This document shows positions 34,876 through 61,007 of a DNA stretch of 64,000 nucleotides, piece after piece. Source of the DNA: Eucommia ulmoides (Eukaryota > Streptophyta > Magnoliopsida > Garryales > Eucommiaceae). Under the pieces are notes generated by a model that saw nothing but the letters and a program-made list of their open reading frames with translations, ran no database searches and was not told the origin of the DNA. Made by a program: the position numbers and the translations under genes. The stretch covers positions 15,055,380-15,119,379 of the forward strand of contig CM028336.1 of assembly GCA_016647705.1 (NCBI GenBank), given 5' to 3'. The stretch's first letter is position 1. Every line of letters starts with the position of its first letter.

Positions 34876-35810
34876 AGCATTCCCCAATGCGCAGGCTACC
34901 CGAGCCTATAAATAACAACTTGTTTTTCATTCCGAACAGGGCTTGAACTCATAAGCTCTCTCTTTAGTCTTGAAATTCTCTCTCGGGTCTAGGGATCTTC
35001 TAAGCATTCCACTCCATAAACACTCTCAAATCTTGCCAAAAAGGCTCCAGAAAGGTGTTCTTGAGATTCTTATAACAAGATCACAAGAAGTTGTTGAGGA
35101 ACAACTAAGAATAATCAAGGAGATCAAAGAAGGAAAAAGAGGAAAAACACTTAGGGAAATACCACTCCTCTAAGTTAGGTAAGTCCTCTTAAACCTTTCT
35201 TTGATTTTGTTTTAAATACCTTTATATTGCTTGTACATAGCAAATTTGGTTAGTTCTTAGAAGCATAAATCATGTACATAGTGTATATATCAAAGTTCAT
35301 ATCAAGAACATCAAGAAACACAAATAATTGTGCATAGCATCTTTGATTCTATCGAGAACACATGAAATCGAACTTCAATGAACTCAACTTCCGACAAAGG
35401 ACTACTAACAAATTGACTTTTAATTTACTGCAATAACCTAGATCACAGCCTGGCCTATGTCTCAGGCTTGTGGATTGACAACTTATATATATATATACAT
35501 ATTACTCTGTCGAGACCCTTGTGGCTAAAATTTGGAATAAAATGAGGACCTTTATTTCTTTAGGGATAAGTGTGCACCTTCTTCAGAAATATTTTCGTCT
35601 TCTTAGTTACGAATAGGATTGGCACATTTATGATATATTTTCTTTCTTTTGAACTAATAACATAAACCTTAACACTAAACTTGCATAAACAAGTAAGTTC
35701 GGTTGAAATGTTCTTGACAAAATCAAACATGCATATCTACTTACCATTGGTGCCATTTATGTTCTTGTCTTGAACAAACAAAAAAATGAAGAAAAAAAAT
35801 CATCTCGAGA

Positions 35811-35995
35811 TGAATTACGTGTCGACCTGATTCTCAACTATCTGAGATACGTAAGCAATCCACATATGGGTTCAGTTGCCTTTTTAAATAAAAATCATTC
35901 ATCTAAATAACGAATTACGTGTCGACCTGATTTTCAGCTATCTGAGATACGTAGGTAACCCACATACGGGTCCGGTCACCTGTTTAAATAAAAAA
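35811..35995 (+). repeat. Hairpin/TACGTAGG motif pair in the 3' LTR
   Basis: Counterpart of 8648-8832. Two about 100-bp units each contain an imperfect CTCAnCTATCTGAG stem, ATACGTAnGnAAnCCAC and TATGGGTTC or TACGGGTCC, ending TTTAAATAAAAA. Confidence 0.8.
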
Positions 35996-36358
35996 ATAAT
36001 TTCATTTAATCTGCTTTATCTGTTGTTGCTATTAAATAATAAAGTTTCCTTGCTTTCTTACATAAAAATACATGAAAAATACAAAAACATTCAAAAATGG
36101 GAATTATTATGTTAAACAAAACCAAAGAAATCACTTGGATTTGTTTAAACGTGAAAATCTATTTAGATTGAGGTACCGTCTTTGGAAGTGTGTCTTTGGC
36201 TGCCTAATACCTTCTCCGAGCATAATTGACCTCCGAATTTAAAAGAAATCTTTGGTAAAAGACCAACTGTTTTCGAGTTAAAACTTGAGCCATTTTAAAA
36301 CAAAAAATGATTTTCTAAAATTCCGATGGTCTAGCACACCATTTAACTCAATGCTAGT

Positions 36359-37692
36359 TGGTGGCGGAATATTACGTCGCCACTTTCACTACAAATGTAC
36401 GGATCAAGTTTTAATATAGTTCAGAAAAGTTAGGGTTATCGTGTCCACAGGGATTAGTTGAGAGTATTATCGAATACCGTAATTATCATAACCTAATTTT
36501 ATCTAGGCGATAAAAAATGAAGTTTATCTTTAATTAATACTAATACTAAGTTAATTAATCTAATTATACTATAAAACTAATATGAGATGTTTAGGGGAAA
36601 AGGTTATCTAGTGATTAACTTCATTTACTTAAATGCATTTGATTTCGTTTAATTATCAATAACGGTATTCGACCTATCTGACAATCTCTGTATCATAAAC
36701 TCGCTCACTCCCTCTCCCGAGTATAAAGCGAGCAAATATGTGACTTCGCGTTAATACCAAAGTTTCCCTCTAGCGTTTTTTTAGAACACATAATCACATG
36801 AGTCTTGCCCCAATGTCATTGATTGCACACTTTCTAACTCCCTCCCGGGTTATTGGATCGTTGCGTTATGTTTATCCTGGTCCAAATTCAGGGTTACCTC
36901 TCCCGAGTGTCAAACCCTGATTTCTCAATATACCTAAACAAGTATATAATGGAAATACAAGAACGGAAAACACAATCGAATAGCGAAGAACAACCGTTAA
37001 AGAAACACAATTCAAACAAACAACATTTTTATAAATTATATTAATCCCTAGACAAAATCCATTTAGCTCATGGCCATAACCGTTTATACAATGAAAAATG
37101 TGCTAAACATGCTCAACAAACTACCGAAGTTAAGAAATTAAAGAAAGAAATGAAAGAAACTTAGCCGTAGTTCGAAGATTTGGCTCTAAAACCGTTCAAC
37201 AATCGCTTCTCTTTCTTCGCAACGTGTTCTTTTCATTCGAAATTGGTTGAGCACTCTCCAAAATACTTTCAAAATATTATAAACCCTAAAGGGTCTCTCT
37301 TGGCCGAATGGAGAGGAGATGAAAAGATATAGGGCTCAAAATATCTAAATAAATATCTAAATTGTGTGCAGAGTGACCGCTGCAGTGGTAGGCATGTCGG
37401 TAGTGGTCACGGCCTCGGCGGTAGGTATAGAGTCATTCTATTGTTTCAACTTTAAGGCCTTCTCTACATCTTGACCGCCGCGGCGGTGGGCTGTAGGTTC
37501 TGAATTTTGCTCTTTTGCTTGTTTTTCCACCGTTCTTGATCTGATTTGATCGTTTATGATCTGTTTTCATCATTTTTCACCCCCACACAACTGATTTATA
37601 CAAAAAAGAATAAAAACGTATTAAAACGTAATAAATATACTCGAAAACTAAGAGATTCGGTTTGGAAATAGATAGGTAAATTACACCTATCA
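36359..37692 (-). mobile_element. Solo LTR of the TGATAGGTG gypsy family, antisense (1334 bp)
   Basis: Read on the - strand it starts TGATAGGTGTAATTTACC at 37692 and ends AATATTCCGCCACCA at 36359. Flanks are CTAGT (36354-36358) and CTAGG (37693-37697), an imperfect 5-bp TSD. The sister LTR has the empty site ATACTAGGTGGCGAC at about 9193. No internal sequence. The palindrome module (37370-37500) includes the perfect ACCGCCGCGGCGGT. Confidence 0.87.
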
Positions 37693-37865
37693 CTAGGTGG
37701 TGACTTTCCTTTTTACATAAATCTTGCCCTAGGGAATGTTTTCAAAACTGGCACCTAAAAAAAACCCTGAAAACTTGTTTTCTAAAATGAAGAGATTTTC
37801 AAGGATTTTGAGAAGAAGTCTTTCTCTCTTTCTCCTCACCTCTTTTCAAAATCCGAGGTGTGTCA

Positions 37866-38505
37866 ATTGCCTTGAGCTCATTGGTCGGAAGACAACCTGA
37901 ATGGTTAGTATAAGGTTGACATTAAGAGGTCAGAGCTTGAAAGGGTCAAATGAGACCAGTACCATAAGATCGAATCTCCACAAGGGTGTTGAGCAAGTGG
38001 GCTCCAAATCACTGATTGGTCGTTAGCAGGGAGAGTTACGCTTGAGGTTCTTATGGTCGTAGTTTGGTGAACAGAGAAGACCACATAGGAGGCACCATAA
38101 GACCACTCAGAGAATGAGTTAGACTTCAACAGGGGGTCCCTCCGCTACGTGCCAATCTCAACGAGGGGATTGAAGGTCAGTGAAATTTTTTCACTTCATA
38201 TCTCAATAAAAAATTTATAAATGATAGAGTTTCAAAATTTATAATTTTTAAATTTCATCCTTTTTAAATTATTGGAATTCTCAACTTCAAATTTGATGTT
38301 GAAATTCATTAAAAAATTTCAAACAAACAACAATCGTCTATCTTGTTTACCAATTGTTACCCGTCTCCCGATATTTCTTCTCCATCTCGCGATCTGTCTC
38401 CATCTCCATAACTGTGGAATCTGAAATGAGAAGAAAACTTCCCAGATCAAATTTTCTCTCTCAGACTGAACGTTAACTTGAGCTCGTCTAGGGTTTGGAT
38501 TGAAA
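37866..38505 (+). promoter_or_regulatory. DPMS1 upstream region and 5' UTR
   Basis: 640 bp between the transposon cluster and the DPMS1 start codon. The first 300 bp are unique, less AT-rich sequence with no recognised repeat. After 38180 it is A/T-rich, with an AATTTATAAATGAT stretch at about 38210 that could be a TATA element but is rather far from the ATG. Pyrimidine-rich CTCTCTCAG-type sequence (38330-38470) fits a plant 5' UTR. The transcription start is not visible. The promoter has at most about 600 bp of non-transposon DNA. Confidence 0.4.
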
Positions 38506-55819
<17,314 letters not shown>

Positions 55820-56416
55820 ATTAAAGAGAAGATTGCTGGTAAGATTATTTTTCACAGTTCGGAGCATTATTAAATTGATTATTTCTTTGTGTAATACAAG
55901 TAACCAACTTGTTATTTCTCTCCCTGTCTCAGTTGTATCAGTTAATACTAATTTCTCACTGGCGAATTTTGCAGCGGGCACGGTTCAATTTCTTTTTGTG
56001 TCATGTATTGAAGCTGTCCAACTTTTTGGTCATATGCCGGTATGACGAGTGATAAGAGAAACGCCTTTCGGATTATAAGCAGAGTTTTGTTGGAATGGTA
56101 GCATTCTAAACATACTTCGTATCTTTTCTGGTGTAATAATTGTCTATTAACCGGCTTTATATATGAAGATGCCCGTAGATTTGTTGAGTGCCATTTAACC
56201 CTGGTCACTAAAATACATGATATCATGAGTAACGTTAGAAATTGAAATTCTGATGTGTTCGGATTATTTTTTAACGAAAGAAGAGATTTCTTGCTTGGTA
56301 AAACTCCTGAACTTGTACTGTGTAGATTCTTGGGAAGAAAGTGAAATCACCATTCGGAAACCATTTTTTACTAGAATGTTTTAATCATCATGAAACTGAA
56401 AAACACTAGCAAATAA
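55820..56416 (+). other. DPMS1 3' UTR with probable 3'UTR intron, and flank
   Basis: A good donor G|GTAAGA (55839-55840) and acceptor TTTTGCAG (ends 55974) lie after the stop, with a pyrimidine-rich TTTCTCTCCCTGTCTC stretch between. A 136-bp 3'UTR intron starting about 20 nt after the stop is therefore plausible; being so close to the stop it should not trigger decay of the message. No unambiguous poly(A) signal was picked. Confidence 0.45.
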
Positions 56417-56778
56417 GGCCCGGTCTTGTTACTGTTTCTGTTTCTGTTTCTTGTTACCGTTTCTGTTTCTTGATTTTTGTTACCGTTTTTAAAATTTTTG
56501 GAATTAATGAACATTAATTATTTTGGTAAACATGTTTTTGTTCTCATAATTTTGATAGTAATTTGTGGTTATTTCTTGAATTTCTTAAGAATCTGAGAAA
56601 CAAAAAAACGTTTATTCTTATTTTGGTTCGCATAAATTAAAAGAAATAATTTTAAGGCAATGGTTGGTACCAAACAAGTTTTTATTTTCGAAATATTCTA
56701 TAATGGAAACATAATTCTTATTCTATTCCATTCTAATATAGAAATAGAAAAACAGAACACTAAACACTAAACGCCATC
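56417..56778. mobile_element. MITE-like element with TAA target sites (362 bp)
   Basis: Flanked by TAA (56414-56416 and 56779-56781). Ends GGCCCGGTCTTGTTACTGTT at left and, from the right in reverse complement, GATGGCGTTTAGTGTTTAGTG. The ends are only partly complementary but resemble the GGnnnnGTTTGGTAACC ends of the 6406 element. Probably an old Tourist-like copy. Confidence 0.55.
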
Positions 56779-56992
56779 TAATCAAACTCCTACACTCAAT
56801 ACACAACATTATTTTATTATATGGCATTTAGTTTAGTGTCTCTCTTTTTCTATTTCTATATTAGAGTGGGATAGAATGAGAATTATGTTTCCGTTGTGGA
56901 GTATTCCAAAAATAAAAACGTGTTTGGTATCAACAATTGCCTTGAAATTATTTCTTTTAATTTATGAGAACCAAAATAAGAATCAACATTTT
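56605..56992. repeat. Head-to-head inverted repeat of MITE-like sequence
   Basis: 56820-56990 is the reverse complement of about 56600-56778 at roughly 85-90% by eye (shared CTATTTCTATATTAGA, AATTATGTTTCC, TTGCCTTnAAATTATTTC), around a 40-bp spacer. The right half goes on to TACCAAACATAGG and TACCAAACGCAG (57010-57083), which look like further MITE-end sequence. Confidence 0.8.
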
Positions 56993-57156
56993 TTTTTTAT
57001 TGTTTCATGTACCAAACATAGGAATTGAATGATCATCTCTATGACCATTCCAATTTTGTGTTGAATTCCATGTACCAAACGCAGAGCAGTCTTAAGCAAC
57101 GGGTGAATAATTGATTCAGCAAAAAAACATTTGTTAAGCACTTGTTGTCCATATAT

Positions 57157-57825
57157 AAGGGTGGTTATGGGCCCAGGTGTCGACCCAACCCATCTAGCCT
57201 GGCCCATTTTTTTAAGGCTTAGGCTTTAGTTTTAGGCCCACGGATAAGGTATGGGTTTTGATTTTCAGCCCCGATCAAATTTAAGGTCGGACTAGGGCCT
57301 GACCAATTTTTTTAGGTTCGGCCGGAGTATTAATTAATTTTTTTTTATATATATATATACATCAAACAAGTCCAACCCTAGTTTATTTAATTTCATCCGC
57401 CGCTTACCACCTCATGCCTACCTCTTTAATCTTCATTCCTCTTTATTCTCAAAACCTCCCTCCCTCCCTCTCTGCCTGTATTTCCTCGCCACTGCTGTCT
57501 ATCATGTTCCTTTGCCATCGATCGTTTTTATTCGTCGATTTAGTTCATCGTCGATCGCTTTTTGTCGCCGCGAGTGTCGCTTTGTCGTTGATCGTTTTTA
57601 TGTTTTTAGTGTTTATGTTTATACTTTATTGTTAATTTTTAAAATTATATATATATGTAGGACCGAGCCGGCTCTAGGGTCGGGCTGGGCTTGATTTTTT
57701 TGGGTAGTGCCAGGCTTGGGCATGAAAGTAGGGTCCGATCATAGGGTCAAGCCTGGCAATGGCCTAATATTTTTTTGTAATATCATAGCTAAAGCCCGGC
57801 CCGGCCTACCCCATGACCACCCCTG
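57157..57825. mobile_element. hAT-like MITE (about 669 bp)
   Basis: Left end AAGGGTGGTTATGGGCCC; right end in reverse complement CAGGGGTGGTCATGGGG. GGCCCGG/AGGCCTnGGCC-rich ends around an AT-rich core. Flanks CATATATA and TATATATA could be an 8-bp TSD, but TA-repeats make this weak, and the left boundary may shift by 1-2 bases. Confidence 0.7.
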
Positions 57826-58440
57826 TATATATAGCAGAGCCTTGCTGCATGTAGGACGAAAGTAGTGGACTTGAGCGCTCATAAACGCCACTACAACCTC
57901 CTTAATGAATCCTTACACGTTACTTAATGATGACGAGCTCTAATCAATTTGTACCTGTCCAAATGGTTGGTTAGAAATATGTGCGACATCTACCCGCATG
58001 CCAAAACTAGTCCTGACTCGTGGTACTAATGTCAAACATTTTTTCTTTTCTTTGAGGTTTAAAGTGAGAATTTCGGTTGTAAATATGGCAACCACTGTGA
58101 GATTTTCCTACTTCATGTCTATTTGGCAACACTCAAGTTGGAAGAAGTGTTGTCGATCTTGAAATTTATAAGAAGCAGACCAACTAGGGTTTAGTGAGAG
58201 TTGATTTCTGAAGAAAAATGACATAATAACGGTATGGAATATGAAATGGAAAAATGGTAAATATGCTTTTGGGGTGATCGGGCTTCAAACCTCTAGACCG
58301 GAGAGCATTCCCTATCATAAGGGAGTGTCACTTTTCCATGTAACGAGAGTTTTTCACACAAAATTAAAAAGAAATGGTAAATCGAAAGGACTAGGAAATG
58401 AAGAGACCAAATGCATGATTAAGAAATATATCCAAGAAAC
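57826..58440. other. Intergenic, nothing recognised
   Basis: 615 bp of mixed composition. No transposon end, RNA gene or credible coding frame seen. Confidence 0.5.
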
Positions 58441-58870
58441 CAAGAACGAACTTTAAATCACAAATTCAAGAACAAATCCAAAAACAAATTCAAGAACAAA
58501 TTCGAAGAAATCCAAGAAACCCGAACAAATTTGAACAAACTCGAAATCGATTTCGAAGAAATTCAAAATAGGGTTTTGAAAATCCAAGAAACCAAATAAA
58601 TTTCAAACAAATTCGAAGAAACCCGACCAAAAGCGAACAAATTCGACATAGAATTTCGATTTCGAAGCAGACGACGACGAATCAGGACGAAGTGGAGGAC
58701 GATGAACACGAAGCAGACGACGATTTGAAAGAAACCTGTCCAAATTCGAACAAATTCAACATAGGGTTTCGATTTTAAACTCGAAATCGATTTCGACGAA
58801 TGCGAAGACGATGGCGACAAAATAGGTTTCGACTATGACGACGAAGGCAAAGACAACGAACTAAGAGGAG
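58441..58870. repeat. Purine-rich irregular repeat
   Basis: Repeated AAATTCGAAnAAATCCAAGAAAC / CGAACAAATTCnACATAGG phrases. Two longer imperfect copies (about 58618-58690 and 58728-58800) include ATTTCGATTTCGAA and GCAGACGACGA. Encodes only simple-sequence frames. Confidence 0.55.
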
Positions 58871-59047
58871 GAATCGATGGCTAAGTGAGGTTGAAATAGA
58901 CGATCGACGAACTGAGAGGAGGAGACGATTCTTTGTTTTTTCTTAGGGTTTTGATTTCGAAATCGAAATGGAAACCGAGAAGATGGAACGAAGGAGGAGG
59001 AACGAACAAGACGCAAGAACACAAAGAAAGGAAGAAGAAAAAAGAAG

Positions 59048-59092
<45 letters not shown>

Positions 59093-59356
59093 AGTCTACC
59101 AAAGATTGAAGGGCGGGTCTCACTAACAATTGCAATAATTCCTTCCGTGTCCTTTTTGGCAAATGAGAATGGGATGGGCAAAAATGGGAAGATTTTTTTT
59201 TTTTGTTTCTCAACCCTTAAGGAAAAATTGGCATAATTCCCATTTTAGAATGGGATGGGAATGGAAACAAAAAATGGGAGTGGTTACCAAACGCTATTCC
59301 CAAACAAAAATTTCAAAAATCTAGGAATGGGATGAGAACGGTTACCACACGGGGCC
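58871..59356. mobile_element. Tourist-like MITE related to 6406-6990, right portion
   Basis: 59150-59356 matches the right part of the 6406 MITE: GGAATGGAAACnAAAA, TTACCAAACnCTATTCCCAAA, ATCTnGGAATGGnATG, then GGTTACCACACGGGGCC and TAA (59357-59359). The left end could not be found, so the start given is arbitrary. (GA)n at about 59051-59088 lies within. Confidence 0.65.
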
Positions 59357-59359
59357 TAA

Positions 59360-59741
59360 GGGTCCATTTGGATTGAGAGAAATGGGTAGAAGAGAAGAGA
59401 AAATTATTAGTTCTCTCTTTATTTCTCTCGTTTGGTAATTTTAAAGAGAAGAAATGAAGAGAATTTCTTTAGAAAGAGATAAGAGTGCTTTCTCCTTAAA
59501 TTGGAGAGATTTGGAGAGAAATGGAGAGAAAATACACACAATGACAATAAAGTCCTTAATTTCTTCATTTCTTTTTTGAAAAATAGGGGGAATAGTCATT
59601 TACCTATTAATTTTATTCCCTTTTTTTCTTTGAATGAGATTACTAATAAGATAGAGAAAAAAAATTCTCGTTCTTTTCATCTTCTCCCATTTTTCTTAAT
59701 GAAATCTCCTCCTCTATCCATTTCTCTAAATCCAAATGACC
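59360..59741. mobile_element. Tourist-like MITE (382 bp)
   Basis: Terminal inverted repeats GGGTCCATTTGGATTGAGAG and, from the right, GGTCATTTGGATTTAGAGAA, followed by AATGG in both. TAA on both sides (59357-59359 and 59742-59744). The left TAA is also the right target base set of the MITE ending at 59356. No transposase. Confidence 0.9.
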
Positions 59742-59744
59742 TAA

Positions 59745-61007
59745 GGAAATTGTCTCATTTTTTTAAAAATCAATTTCTTCAAGAATTCTAAGGGATATGG
59801 TAAAAGATGTGGTCACTGTCTACCTTTGTAAAGGGCGACATCGTTTTTTGCAGAATCAAATGCGTGAACAATACTTTTTTTAGCGGGAAGACATTATACA
59901 TTTGTACAAGACCATTTTTTATGGTTTTTTTACATTTACAAGCGATATAGATTGCTTTTGGACTTTTATGTGAAAAATAAGAAAATTAGCCCAAAAATGA
60001 CCATAATTTAACGAGAGAAAAAAACCCAGCTCTCTCTCTCTCTCTCGTCCTTAATAATCCATCAATTATGAAAATAAATACCAACAAAAAAAATCTCATT
60101 TTGTGAACATTCACAATGGTTTAAATTCATAAATATTATATCGTTTTAATGTATATTTCATTCTCTTTATTTTGACATCCATATTGTTTATTTTTGAGTG
60201 AAAAAAAAAAAAAAAAAATTACTTAGTGAATGTTCATTTAAATAATTTTATTAATAAGAATTTGCTTGTTTAGTGAACATTCAATAAAAAAATTATCCCA
60301 AAAAAATATTTATTATTTAATTTCGTATATGTTCACCACATATATTACCCTAACAATGCATGTGACTTTATTTAGTGGACATTCAATAAATCAACTCCGT
60401 GCCGTAATTATATTTTTATCTTAGTGAATGTTAACTGAATCAATTAACCCTAACTTTGACTTATTTTAGTTAACATTCATTAAATCGGTCAACCAACGCA
60501 ACAAAATATTATTTATTGAGTGAATATTCACTTACACAATTTCATTAGCAAACATATGTTTTTATAAAAAGTATCAATTATAGTTTCGAATTTTGCAAAT
60601 TCCTTTCAACCATTTGTTCAACATTTTTAGTTTGTGTTCACTTTTTTTTTTTTTTTTTTTTGTACTAAAAAATAATCAATATGGATATTAAAATGAAAAT
60701 GATGAAATATAGATTAAAATGATATATTTTCACGAATTTAATCCATGCTTGTGAACGTTCACAAAAATAGGTTTTGTTGTTGATGTTTATTTCCATGTGG
60801 GTTATTAATGACGTTTGTCATTTTTTTTTATAAAGAGGAGTATCAATTGTGTATTAGATGACATATAGGTACAATGACTTAAGAAAGTGTGATGACTATT
60901 TAATAAATATTTTTTGAGGATAAAAAAGTGACGTGAATCCCGTTACGCGGGAAAACTTTTTCACCATGTAATGTTGCCAAAATAATCTTTATGTTTGGAA
61001 AACTTTG
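59745..61007. other. AT-rich intergenic stretch with repeated TGAACATTCA palindromes
   Basis: No gene seen. Includes (CT)n at about 60020-60047, long T/A runs (60199-60217 and 60642-60661), and about ten variants of GTGAACATTCAC between 60100 and 60780. A hairpin-like CCCGTTACGCGGG is at about 60938. Confidence 0.6.

Larger units (their letters stand above)
20226..37865 (+). mobile_element. 3' LTR of the LARD-like element, split by three insertions
   Basis: LTR pieces are 20226-20886, 30113-30683, 34876-36358 and 37693-37865. It starts TGTAGACAGCATATTTTGCCCC after a polypurine run and ends CCGAGGTGTGTCA. Between the pieces sit a copia element, a one-LTR gypsy derivative and an antisense solo LTR. 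Each piece abuts the next in exactly the order of 5559-9365, with TSD bases duplicated. Right-flank bases ATTGC do not match the left GCTGC well, so the outer TSD is unproven. Confidence 0.82.

Noticed and set aside
5554..37870. A target-site duplication for the outer LARD-like element (GCTGC / ATTGC)
   Set aside because: Only three of five bases agree; not enough to call. The element ends rest on the LTR comparison instead.
58861..59213. Overlapping 106- and 110-codon - strand frames as genes
   Set aside because: Both run through a (GA)n microsatellite and MITE sequence; serine/leucine runs are repeat artefacts.
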